Assembly: GCF_000193205.1 (NCBI RefSeq)
Contig: NC_015278.1
Span: forward strand, 1,364,001 to 1,428,000
DNA: 64,000 bases
Source: Aerococcus sp. Group 1
GTDB lineage: Bacteria > Bacillota > Bacilli > Lactobacillales > Aerococcaceae
Direction: 5' to 3'
Below, piece after piece: positions 1-7,676 of this stretch. Both the position numbers and the translations under genes were made by a program. How positions within the stretch are numbered: position 1 is the stretch's first letter; every line of letters starts with the position of its first letter. The notes beneath the pieces were generated by a model, which was given only the letters and a program-made list of their open reading frames with translations, was not told where the DNA came from and ran no database searches.

Positions 1-304
1 CTTGAAAGAATAAGAGTAGACTAGTCTGTATAGCCTGGTGGTTAGCTTTTGGAAATAGCCCCTGCCGGTATTTTAGACCAGCCAATAAAGTTTGCATATC
101 AGTCTCTGGCTCATGATCAACCTGGCCTAACTTTTCCCAGCTTAACTTGGATAATTGAGGACATAAGTTAAATAAGAATAAGAGCTGGTGACTATAGGCG
201 TAAAACAAGCTAGAGGGTGTGCGTTTACCAATAAGAATTTGATAAAGTGTATTTTGATTCAAGTCTGCTGTGCCTTTCTTGACTTCAGCTAAGAGTTCTA
301 ACAT
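1..304 (-). CDS. YpbB-like helix-turn-helix protein, N-terminal part
   Basis: An open frame of about 101 codons reads from an ATG at 304 to the left edge of the window, so only the N-terminus is present. It begins MLELLAEVKKGTADL and carries a segment (ILIGKRTPSSLFYAY) that resembles the start of YpbB-family proteins, which are encoded next to recQ in many Firmicutes. A ribosome site AGGGGTG lies just upstream. A second in-frame ATG at 319 is less well placed. YpbB proteins are usually about 350 residues with a helicase-type HTH near the C-terminus, which would lie outside the window. The family assignment is from memory of the motif and is moderate; the existence of the gene is well supported by the open frame and start site. 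Confidence 0.6.
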   Translation of the reverse strand, partial: MLELLAEVKKGTADLNQNTLYQILIGKRTPSSLFYAYSHQLLFLFNLCPQLSKLSWEKLGQVDHEPETDMQTLLAGLKYRQGLFPKANHQAIQTSLLLFFQ

Positions 305-497
305 CTTTTCACCCCTCATTGTCTATTTTCACATTCATTATAGCGAAGACCTACGAAAAAGGAAAAAGAAGAGGCAGATGAAAGACCAATCGAAATAAAT
401 CCTATTAATTTTATCTATTTAACTCACCATTACTGATCAATACGACTTTGTAATTCTTACTAAGTCTGATCTCAATAATTTAGCCTTTATTTAATTT

Positions 498-515
498 TTG
501 GGATAGCTATCCCAA
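498..515. promoter_or_regulatory. Perfect 18-bp palindrome, operator-like
   Basis: TTGGGATAGCTATCCCAA is identical to its reverse complement and lies in AT-rich non-coding DNA between two divergent genes. A TATATT hexamer begins seven bases to its right. Its symmetry and place suggest a dimeric repressor or activator site, possibly for the neighbouring regulator, but no known consensus is recognised and this is inference. Confidence 0.4.
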
Positions 516-672
516 GGATTGTATATTAAAAATCAAATTCTTATGTTTTAATGTAATAAGACTATTTGTTTTTACGCATCAAGACTGCATGTGTATCATA
601 ACTGTTTTTCTAAAAAGCAAGACCACTATTTAAAAAGACATTTACTATCAACATGATTGAGATTAAAAACAA

Positions 673-716
673 AAAGGACGACTGGATAATTTTCCAAGTC
701 GTCTTTAATTTTTCTT
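673..716 (+). terminator. Terminator-like hairpin in the leader of the Mga-type gene
   Basis: GACGACT at 677-683 pairs with AGTCGTC at 697-703. The stem extends through AAA/TTT outside and GGA/TCC inside with single-base bulges, and a T-rich run follows. No rightward gene lies upstream, so the hairpin sits between the presumed promoter and the regulator gene. It may act as an attenuator, or be left over from a lost gene. Confidence 0.5.
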
Positions 717-737
717 ACAGAAGGGAGTAATATTTAA

Positions 738-2269
738 ATGGATACATCAACAGACCAAACAATGGCCAAGCTACTGAGTAAATTAGACCAGCGGCGCTTA
801 AATATTATCAAATACCTCATTAGCAGTGATCAAGAAATGGTGGCCATCAAAGAATTAAAGAACCATTTTAATTGTTCATCACAGACAATAATTTCTGACT
901 TAAAGCAACTCATTCTCATTTTTCCCGACAAACTACAGTTTGAAATGAAATATAAATACATCAAATTAGTTGCTTCTACCCCGCCTCAGCTTAATGCATT
1001 TTATCCTTACTTTTTTAGCAATAGTATTTATTTCATTTTAATACGAACCATTTTCAGTCAAAAAATTTACTATATTTCTTATATGTGCGAAAAGTTATTC
1101 GTTAGTCGGTCTACTCTTTATCGCATCATTGATTCCATTAACCAATTTTTTACCAGTTATTATCCAAGTCTCAGTCTCACCATGAACCCCTTTACTATTG
1201 AGGGTCCCGAACGTGAGGTAAGGAAATTTTATTACGATTTTTTGAATTTGGTTACCAGTTAACCCAATGGCCTTTTAATGAGGTGAGTCATCAGGATATT
1301 AACAAAATCTCCCTCTACTTAAGGCACTCCATGCCTAGCCTAGGACTTTATAGTAGTCACCCCTTGTTCCCCATTATTCTTGCCATCAATTTAATTCGTT
1401 ATAAGCATAAAGACCTGGTCCAAGACGGTTACTTACCAAGGGACCTATCGAGCCTACAAGAATCCTTAACCGCCACAAAAGCCCAATTTACTATCTTTGA
1501 TATCGAGTATCGCCTAAAAATATCCATCAATTCTGAAGCCGTCCGTCAACTCTTAGTCGGTCTAGCACCACACACCACCTACTTATCTATCCAAGCTTTA
1601 AAGGAAGAAATTCGTTCTTCAAATGATCATTCTCAAGCCATCGCTAACTTCTTTAAAGAATTGGATCAACTAACGACCAGCCAGCAATTAAGTCCTTTAG
1701 ACCAAGATAAGAAGGATCTGTTGCTTTTATTACTCTATAATTGCTGCCAGGATAAGCTCGATGTAAAGGAAAATGAAAATTATTCTAAGATGCAGTTGAC
1801 TGCTTTAGAAATCAGTAATTTAAAGGAAAAATGGGAACTCATCCTTCCCGGCTTTAACGCCCGTCTACAGCCAATTCTAGAAAGTTTTCAATCCTATTTC
1901 AGTAAAGGGCTAATGGCCAAACGTACGGCTATTATGTTTTCTTATGTCTATTCATTTTATCCCTTAACAATCAATCATTTTTATAAGGACTATAAACGCC
2001 TAAATATCGCGGTTTATACCGGTCGTTCTTACAGCACTGGAGAAATCTGTGGAAAACTCCACCTGTTTTTTGGCTCATTAATTGAGGTCACCCCCATCAC
2101 AGATACTTACTTTATGGAAGACCTAGACCATTCAAGGATTGATATTTTATTAACCACCTACCCCTTATTTAATCTTAAGGTCATAACCATTCATACAATA
2201 AAGGATGATCTAACGACTGAAGATTTAGGTTGGATTTACCAAATGATTAACCAACTCAAATTTTCCTAA
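738..2269 (+). pseudogene. Mga/AtxA-type PRD transcription regulator, frameshifted
   Basis: Two adjacent frames make one protein of about 510 residues. Frame one (738-1262, ATG after a GAAGGGAG ribosome site) carries an N-terminal HTH and a second Mga-type HTH (YMCEKLFVSRSTLYRIIDSI). Frame two (from about 1238 to 2269) carries PRD-like helices and a C-terminal EIIB-like fold (IAVYTGRSYSTGEICGKL). At the T6 run 1238-1243, one extra T joins them as FYYDFFEFGYQLTQWPF, which reads like the family. Regulators of this class usually control surface or virulence genes according to sugar phosphorylation. The break is either real decay, a base-calling error, or less likely -1 frameshifting at T TTT TTG. 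No obvious target gene is adjacent. Confidence 0.75.
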
Positions 2270-2315
2270 AGTCCAGGAAGAAGAATGCCATCTTCACAAC
2301 ACGAAACATATAAAA

Positions 2316-2365
2316 ACACCAGCTTAAGAAGTTAAGCAAGTATTAGCTTCTCATTAAGCTGGTGT
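2316..2365. terminator. Bidirectional terminator between the Mga-type gene and ribU
   Basis: ACACCAGCTTAA at the left pairs perfectly with TTAAGCTGGTGT at the right, with further GAAG/CTTC pairing inside. T-rich tracts follow on both strands (CTTTTTTATTT on plus, TTTTTATA on minus). It lies between two convergent genes. Confidence 0.85.
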
Positions 2366-2418
2366 CTTTTTTATTTCAATGGCAAGGGATTTACCTAGCG
2401 AATAATAATTGCCCTGAA

Positions 2419-3009
2419 CTAAACTAAACGCCGCTTAGCCACAGGTAAGGCAGCCGATAAAACAATAAAGTTAGCTATCGAAATAATCAGACCCTTGAGT
2501 AAATTAAAGGGAACTATGCCATAAAGAATATATTCCTGCATGTTAGGAATTTCGAAATTCATCACAGCCATATAGAAGGGAGTAATGACATAGTAGTTAG
2601 CCAAAGAAAGGACAAACGTCATTAATACGCTACCGATTGCAAAAGCAAAGCAGACTTTGACATAGTACTTAGCCGTTTCAACTTGTTTGCTCAAACGAAG
2701 ATCATAATTACGTAAAATATAGTAAATTGGCAAGCAATAAGAAAGAGTAGCTATGAAAGAAGCCATATCTCCGATTGGGTAACCTGCATTGCCACCTGTT
2801 TGCATATAGTGTAAAAAGTTCCGTACAAAAGCAGCCCCTGCACCACTCCATGGACCAAACAAAAAGGTGGTGAATAGGATCGGTACATCAGAAAAATCGA
2901 CCTTTAAGAAAGGTATAGCAGGCAATATCGGAAAAGAAAACATCATAAGGATAAAGGCAATAGCCCCCATAACTGCGGTAACAATTAACTGACGTGTACT
3001 TGTTTTCAT
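2419..3009 (-). CDS. ribU: Riboflavin ECF transporter substrate-binding subunit RibU
   Basis: A 196-residue integral membrane protein with five or six hydrophobic helices, the usual size for an ECF S component. It begins MKTSTRQLIVTAVMGAIAF and has the RibU-like stretch FLKVDFSDVPILFTTFLFG. It binds riboflavin at the membrane and works with a shared energising module (EcfA, EcfA', EcfT) encoded elsewhere. An FMN riboswitch directly upstream (3120-3232) supports the substrate assignment strongly. It is a single-gene unit closed by the terminator at 2316-2365. Confidence 0.92.
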   Translation of the reverse strand: MKTSTRQLIVTAVMGAIAFILMMFSFPILPAIPFLKVDFSDVPILFTTFLFGPWSGAGAAFVRNFLHYMQTGGNAGYPIGDMASFIATLSYCLPIYYILRNYDLRLSKQVETAKYYVKVCFAFAIGSVLMTFVLSLANYYVITPFYMAVMNFEIPNMQEYILYGIVPFNLLKGLIISIANFIVLSAALPVAKRRLV

Positions 3010-3060
3010 AACAATTTCCCCTTTCTTCTTCTCAGTCAGGGTTAATTGTTATTTCTTGAA

Positions 3061-3103
3061 AATAAAAAATTCCTTTCACCGAAAGTCTTCAATGAAAAGA
3101 ATT
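3061..3103 (-). terminator. Expression-platform terminator of the ribU riboswitch
   Basis: On the minus strand AATTCTTTTCA pairs with TGAAAGGAATT (one U-G pair), followed by TTTTTTATTTT. It lies between the FMN aptamer and the ribU start. This indicates control by premature transcription termination when FMN is bound. Confidence 0.8.
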
Positions 3104-3119
3104 AATTAGTAAGTATTTA

Positions 3120-3232
3120 CTATCTTCTCCCATTCTGACTTTACAGTCGGTACTAGAATTTCACTAGTTCTATCAGCTCACTGATTCGCGGACTATCACC
3201 GCCGATCGGGAATCTAACCCTGCCCCGAAGAT
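3120..3232 (-). ncRNA. FMN riboswitch (RFN element)
   Basis: Read on the minus strand the region contains the conserved RFN landmarks in order: CTTCGGGGCAGGG near 3230, CGGCGGTGATAGTCCGCGA near 3190-3210, ACCGACTGTAAAGTC near 3140, and the closing GGGAGAAGA near 3125. It lies in the ribU leader between a strong promoter (3258-3286) and a terminator hairpin (3061-3103). FMN binding is expected to shut off riboflavin uptake. Confidence 0.95.
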
Positions 3233-3257
3233 TTCATTTATTTAATTTTACAGATAA

Positions 3258-3286
3258 ATTATAACCCTATTATAGGAGAAATGCAA
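3258..3286 (-). promoter_or_regulatory. Promoter of ribU
   Basis: On the minus strand TTGCAT (3281-3286) and TATAAT (3258-3263) are separated by exactly 17 bases, a near-consensus sigma-A promoter. Transcription would begin just before the riboswitch. Confidence 0.8.
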
Positions 3287-3291
3287 GCGTT

Positions 3292-4014
3292 TTATTTTTG
3301 TAAGGCATATTGTTTTAAACGCTCAACTTCAGCTTTTAATAATGGCCGGTATTCACCCACTCCTAGACCTTCAGTCGTTAAAAAGCCATAGCGTTCGCGG
3401 TTCAAACGTTTTACGGGATGGCCAACTGCTTCAAGCATCTTACGGACTTGACGATTACGTCCTTCATGAATTGTCAACTCAACGGTTGCATTTTCCTTAG
3501 CAGCCTTATTTTTCCGAATGCGTGCCCTAGCCTTAGCGGTTTTCTGCCCGTCTATCACTAGACCTTCTTCTAAGCGCTTAAGAGCATCAGGGCTAGGATA
3601 GCCCTTTACCTTAGCCACGTAGACCTTATCAATTTCGTAACGAGGATGCATTAATAAATTGGCAAATTCCCCATCATTGGTTAAAAGTAAGACTCCGGTC
3701 GTATGATAATCTAAGCGCCCGATAGGATAAATACGTTGGGGGATCTCTTTAAAATAATCAACCACTACTTTTCTGCCCTTATCATCAGCAACAGAAGAAA
3801 TGACCCCATCCGGCTTATTAAATAAGTAGTAAACGGGTTCTTCTTTATATATAGGCACCTGGTCAACTTCAACGAGGTCCTTCTTGGTGACCTTAGTGCC
3901 GAGTTCAGTAACCACCTGGCCGTTGACCCGCACCCGGCCAGCAAGGATTAATTTTTCGGCATCGCGTCTCGAAGCCACACCAGCATGGGCAATGACCTTT
4001 TGTAATCTTTCCAT
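3292..4014 (-). CDS. rluB: 23S rRNA pseudouridine synthase, RluB/RsuA family
   Basis: A 240-residue protein with an N-terminal S4 RNA-binding domain (MERLQKVIAHAGVASRRDAE, residues 1-60) and the RsuA/RluB catalytic motif GRLDYHTTGVLLLTND, whose Asp is the nucleophile. It converts a specific uridine of 23S rRNA (U2605 by E. coli numbering for RluB) to pseudouridine. It is last in ribT-scpA-scpB-rluB, and its ATG overlaps the scpB stop by one base (TAATG). This order is common in Firmicutes and supports RluB over RsuA. The length is normal. Confidence 0.9.
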   Translation of the reverse strand: MERLQKVIAHAGVASRRDAEKLILAGRVRVNGQVVTELGTKVTKKDLVEVDQVPIYKEEPVYYLFNKPDGVISSVADDKGRKVVVDYFKEIPQRIYPIGRLDYHTTGVLLLTNDGEFANLLMHPRYEIDKVYVAKVKGYPSPDALKRLEEGLVIDGQKTAKARARIRKNKAAKENATVELTIHEGRNRQVRKMLEAVGHPVKRLNRERYGFLTTEGLGVGEYRPLLKAEVERLKQYALQK

Positions 4015-4574
4015 TATTTATCTCCTTCTTCATCAAATAAGCCCTTATCTTCCTCATCTTCAGGTAAAAGCGATGATATATCAGGGAGGTCAGCTATTGA
4101 ATTCAATCCAAAATATTGATAAAAATAATTAGTTACTTGGTAAAGAATCGGACGCCCAGGACCTTCTTTTCGCCCTACTTCTTCAATCAAGTCATGCAAT
4201 AAGAGGCGTTTAATCATAGCTTGCGATTGAACTCCCCTGATTTCATCAATTTCTAATCGGGTAATTGGGCCTTGGTAGGCAATCACTGCCAAGGTTTCCA
4301 AGGCTTGTTGGGACAGCTTCAAAGCAAAGGGACTGACTGCATATTTTTGGATTAAGTCAGCATAGATCTTTTGAGTCAGTAATTGATAGCGCCCCCCTAG
4401 ACATACTAATTCTAGCCCCCGCTGACTATCAGTTTTTAATTTTTTGTCTAAGTTCCATAAACTATACTGGACCTTTTCTTTAGAAAGATCTAAAAGATTA
4501 GCTAGTTCCTCTAGGCTAAGGCCTTCCTCACCAGCAACAAATAATAAACTTTCGCAAGCACCCTCAATGGTCAA
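4014..4574 (-). CDS. scpB: Segregation and condensation protein ScpB
   Basis: A 186-residue protein with the two winged-helix domains of ScpB; the stretch ALETLAVIAYQGPITRLEIDEIRGV is a family hallmark. ScpB dimers bind the ScpA kleisin and regulate the SMC complex that compacts and segregates the nucleoid. The frame opens with TTG at 4574 after AAGGATG. This TTG overlaps the restored stop codon of scpA (TTGA), so the two are translationally coupled once the scpA frame is repaired. The C-terminus is acidic. Confidence 0.93.
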   Translation of the reverse strand: MTIEGACESLLFVAGEEGLSLEELANLLDLSKEKVQYSLWNLDKKLKTDSQRGLELVCLGGRYQLLTQKIYADLIQKYAVSPFALKLSQQALETLAVIAYQGPITRLEIDEIRGVQSQAMIKRLLLHDLIEEVGRKEGPGRPILYQVTNYFYQYFGLNSIADLPDISSLLPEDEEDKGLFDEEGDK

Positions 4575-5340
4575 TCCCCATCATCCTTCTTTTGTATGCT
4601 TATATCTGCAGCAATCTGATCCTGCTGGATAAGTAATTTTCCTTGTTTAACTAATTGTAACAGAGCCAGAAAATAAGTCACCACTTTCTCTCTGTTAGGC
4701 TGATTCGAACTCAGCAAATAAAAAAGGACAAGTGGTCTGACTCTTGGTCCAAGGCTTCTTCGATACTCGTAATCGCCTCATCAATTGTAAAAGTTTCCCC
4801 TTTTACAGTTCTTTCTAGTGGTTGTTCCTGCTTCAAGCGTAAAAACATTTTTTTAAAGGCCGATAAGAGGTCTTCACTGCTTACTTCGTTTTCAGGCAAG
4901 GGTACAACGGCTTGTAAATCCGAGAGGTCACTGGCCTCTTTAGAGTAACTCAAAGACCGGTCAGCTTGTTTTTCTTCTAAGATAGCTGAGACAGCCTTAT
5001 ATTGCTTATAGGTTAGTAATTGTTGGACCAAATCGGCTCGTGGATCGTCTTCCTCTTCTTTTTCCATAGCTTTTTTGGGTAAGAGTAATTTAGTCTTAAT
5101 TTCAATTAAACTGGCCGCCATAATCAAATAGTCACTGGCTAGTTCCAAGTCCCTTTTTTGGTGGCGGTGAATTGTTTCTAAATATTGGTTGGTGATATCA
5201 ACAATGGGAATGTCAAAAATATCAACTTCCATCTGCTTAATTAAATGCAAAAGCAAATCTAGCGGCCCCTCAAAAGCCGCTAGATCGATGTGTAATTCAT
5301 CATTAGAAGTTTCAGTGTTTTCTTGCTTAGTTTTATTCAT
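4571..5340 (-). CDS. scpA: Segregation and condensation protein ScpA, frameshifted near the C-terminus
   Basis: As read, the frame from 5340 gives 209 residues ending LSFFIC at 4711, shorter than the usual 240-260. The N-terminal Smc-binding helix (IDLAAFEGPLDLLLHLIKQM) is intact. Downstream DNA in another frame encodes the missing winged helix (REKVVTYFLALLQLVKQGKL), ending at 4571. One extra base in the A6 run 4720-4725 joins them as LSFFYLLSSNQPNREKVV, about 256 residues, and puts the stop over the scpB start. ScpA is the kleisin bridging Smc heads, so a true C-terminal loss should impair segregation. A sequence error is likely. The start overlaps the ribT stop (ATGA). Confidence 0.88.
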
Positions 5341-5741
5341 AAACCTTCCTCATCGTGATGAATGATATGTGGCATGGTACGTTGCTCATGTAAGGCCCAT
5401 CCTTTTAAGATATCAGACATAGCTAGTGAGCCGCTAATGGTATACATAGGAAATTCCTGGGTTAAAGCAGTCAGCATGGCATAGGTAATCTCATTTTGGT
5501 CGAAAGAAGGATTAACTGAGCTATAACGTACTAATACTAATTCTTTTTCCTCATCTTGGTCAAAACCAATAATACCGACAATATTATCGGTTTCTTCATC
5601 ACGCCATAAATAGAGTTGACGTTTACCTGTTTTTATACGCTTCATTTCTGCCATCAAGTCATCCATAGACTTATAGGCATCTAGATAAGATAATAAACCC
5701 ATAACTACTTTCTCATAATTTGAAATGTATGGAATTAGCAT
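5337..5741 (-). CDS. ribT: RibT-like GNAT family acetyltransferase
   Basis: A 134-residue protein resembling RibT, a small GNAT-fold protein of unclear substrate that sits beside scpA in Bacillus and relatives. Visible are the start MLIPYISNYEKVVMGLLSYL, a central strand (NIVGIIGFDQDEE) and a predicted acetyl-CoA-binding region around residues 70-90. It overlaps scpA by four bases and begins the ribT-scpA-scpB-rluB operon. Despite the name, a role in riboflavin synthesis is not firmly established. Identification is mainly from size, position and start motif. Confidence 0.72.
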   Translation of the reverse strand: MLIPYISNYEKVVMGLLSYLDAYKSMDDLMAEMKRIKTGKRQLYLWRDEETDNIVGIIGFDQDEEKELVLVRYSSVNPSFDQNEITYAMLTALTQEFPMYTISGSLAMSDILKGWALHEQRTMPHIIHHDEEGL

Positions 5742-5868
5742 AACTCACCTAACCTCTCTTAAAGATTCTATGGTTCATAGACTATCACAAACGCCCCAAA
5801 AAGAAAATACTCACTTTTCTAAGCAAATATCCAATACCATAAAATAGAAAACTTTTTGAAAAAACATC

Positions 5869-6600
5869 TTAAATATCTAAGGCCTTAAATACTTTGGTTA
5901 AGGAGTCCTCAAAGACCAACGTATCTTTTCTATCCACTTGAATCTTTGTTTTATTAATGACTGCTAAATAAGAGCCATTAAAATAATCAATTAAACCAGC
6001 GGCAGGATAGACTCTTAAAGAAGTCCCCGCAACGATCATCAAGTCCGCTTGCTCAATGGCTCTAACCGCCCCTAATATCTCTTTTTGATCGAGTGCCTCT
6101 TCATAAAGAACGACATTAGGACGTACGATGGCCTGGTCAAAGCTGCATCGTGGGATCCCTTGATCATCTTTTTCTAAGTCTTCTGTCCGATAGTGTCGTT
6201 TACATTTTAGACAGTAATTATCCCAGACATTGCCATGTAATTCATAAACTTTTTGACTTCCCGCCTCTTGGTGAAGACCATCGATATTTTGAGTGACAAT
6301 GGCAACTTCTTTCCCCTTAGCTTCTAAATCAGCTAAATAGCGGTGACAGGCATTGGGTTTAGCATCTGGATAAACTAAATGATCAAAGTAATAGTCAAAA
6401 AATATTTGGGGATATTTCTCAAAGAAAGAATGTGAAATAATTTCTTCTGCACTGACCTGATATCCAGAATCTTGCATAAATAAACCATCCGCAGAACGAA
6501 AATCAGGAATGCCACTTGCTGTGGATACTCCTGCTCCTCCAAAGAAGACGATCCGATCACTTTCATAAATCATATTTTTTAAAGTTTCGATCTTATTCAT
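5869..6600 (-). CDS. NAD-dependent protein deacylase, sirtuin (Sir2/CobB)
   Basis: A 243-residue sirtuin with GGAGVSTASGIPDFRS (residues 21-36, NAD binding), TQNIDGLH (103-110) and the catalytic His122 in ELHGN. It would remove acyl groups from lysines with NAD in the cytoplasm. The zinc module keeps Cys130, Cys133 and Cys152, but the usual fourth cysteine is Asp155 (RCSFDQAIVRP). Zinc binding may be altered or use Asp. The gene stands alone, divergent from the lipoprotein gene. Confidence 0.9.
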   Translation of the reverse strand: MNKIETLKNMIYESDRIVFFGGAGVSTASGIPDFRSADGLFMQDSGYQVSAEEIISHSFFEKYPQIFFDYYFDHLVYPDAKPNACHRYLADLEAKGKEVAIVTQNIDGLHQEAGSQKVYELHGNVWDNYCLKCKRHYRTEDLEKDDQGIPRCSFDQAIVRPNVVLYEEALDQKEILGAVRAIEQADLMIVAGTSLRVYPAAGLIDYFNGSYLAVINKTKIQVDRKDTLVFEDSLTKVFKALDI

Positions 6601-6692
6601 TACCAGCCCTCCTATAGTTCTATTGTATCAAAGTTTAGCATGATCTTCGAATGGCTTTTCCCTTCATTTCTTTTCTATGCCTATTAAAGTAA

Positions 6693-6701
6693 TGATATAA
6701 T
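6693..6701 (+). promoter_or_regulatory. Extended -10 promoter of the lipoprotein gene
   Basis: TGATATAAT forms an extended -10 element ending 33 bases before the ATG at 6735. The -35 region is weak. A ribosome site AGAAAGGA precedes the start. Confidence 0.55.
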
Positions 6702-6734
6702 AATATCAACTTAAATGTAGAAAGGACCTATTTA

Positions 6735-7541
6735 ATGAAGCCATTCAAGAAAATCATTGCCTTGGCCTGCCTCTGTGCGACCTTATTCTTTCTAAGTGCT
6801 TGCTCTTCGCAAAACAAAACCGATGACCTATTTTTTAGTGATCTCTTTACCACTTGGCAAAAGAAACAGGAAGCAGCTAGCCAAGTAGATAAAAATAGTG
6901 ACAATGCCGGTAGTCAAGCTCTCATCAATTCCTTCAATACTGAGTGGGAGGAAATGAAAAAGTATCAAGACCAAAGCTTTAAAGATAAAGATTTAGAAAA
7001 TAAGGTGAAGAACTACTTAAATGAATTAAAAGCTTGTGTGGATGCTTTGAACCAAGAGCCGGCTACTATCGATAGTCAGACTGCTTTTAATGATCATTAC
7101 CGGAAGCGAATTGATATCCTGAAAGACTTATCCCAAGATTCACGCTTTATCATTCAAGCAGAAGCTTTGGAAGAAATTGACGCAGATAAAAATTCCAAGG
7201 CCCTTGAAGAGGCTAAAGAAAATCTTGACTTCCGTAAAGCAGCCTATTCTCAACTTGAAGAGGATTTAAATAATTTACAGTTCACTGTTGACCAAGCGGC
7301 AAGTACTGACCAAAGCATTGTCATGACAGGGACATTAACTAACCATGCCAAAGCTGACTTGGTGAATTTAGGGATAACCATTAAATTTGTCGATGCTGAC
7401 CAAAAAGAGTTAGCTTCTGATACTTGGAAGACTGACCGACTCAAACAAGGTGAAAGTCAAACTGTAACCATTAAGAATACCGCTCCTCAAGCAGCTCACA
7501 TCCAAATCGAATTGAATGACGGCCTGTCTATTGAAAAATAA
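6735..7541 (+). CDS. Lipoprotein with C-terminal FxLYD-type domain
   Basis: A 268-residue exported protein with a signal peptide and lipobox LSAC (Cys23), so it should be lipid-anchored to the outer membrane face. Residues about 30-180 are charged and helical, probably coiled-coil. Residues about 185-268 form a beta-rich domain with the pattern IVMTGTLTNHAKADLVNLGI, like FxLYD domains of Gram-positive lipoproteins. I do not recognise a specific function. It is a one-gene unit with its own promoter and a strong terminator at 7626-7657. Confidence 0.8.
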   Translation: MKPFKKIIALACLCATLFFLSACSSQNKTDDLFFSDLFTTWQKKQEAASQVDKNSDNAGSQALINSFNTEWEEMKKYQDQSFKDKDLENKVKNYLNELKACVDALNQEPATIDSQTAFNDHYRKRIDILKDLSQDSRFIIQAEALEEIDADKNSKALEEAKENLDFRKAAYSQLEEDLNNLQFTVDQAASTDQSIVMTGTLTNHAKADLVNLGITIKFVDADQKELASDTWKTDRLKQGESQTVTIKNTAPQAAHIQIELNDGLSIEK

Positions 7542-7625
7542 TATCAATCTCAGAGGATAAATAAATGCTGATAAGGTCTATTTCGGATACTTAGCGAAGA
7601 CATCTTAAAAGAGTCACCACTACAG

Positions 7626-7657
7626 AAAGAGCCTGGGACTTTTGTCCCAGGCTCTTT
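7626..7657. terminator. Bidirectional terminator between the lipoprotein gene and xerD
   Basis: AAAGAGCCTGGGAC pairs perfectly with GTCCCAGGCTCTTT around a TTTT loop, with T-rich sequence on both sides. It separates two convergent genes. Confidence 0.92.
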
Positions 7658-7676
7658 TGACTTTTGTCACACTCTC

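Larger units (their letters stand above)
305..737. other. Intergenic region between divergent genes
   Basis: This 433-base AT-rich stretch separates the leftward ypbB-like gene from the rightward Mga-type regulator gene. I see no convincing ORF in it. It holds a perfect 18-bp palindrome at 498-515, a TATATT hexamer at 522-527 that could be a -10 box without a good -35, and a terminator-like hairpin at 673-716 just ahead of the regulator gene. Confidence 0.6.

Noticed and set aside
1283-2269. Second Mga-type half as an independent gene starting at GTG 1283
   Set aside because: Its frame is open further upstream and joins the first half in register; no separate start signals are evident.
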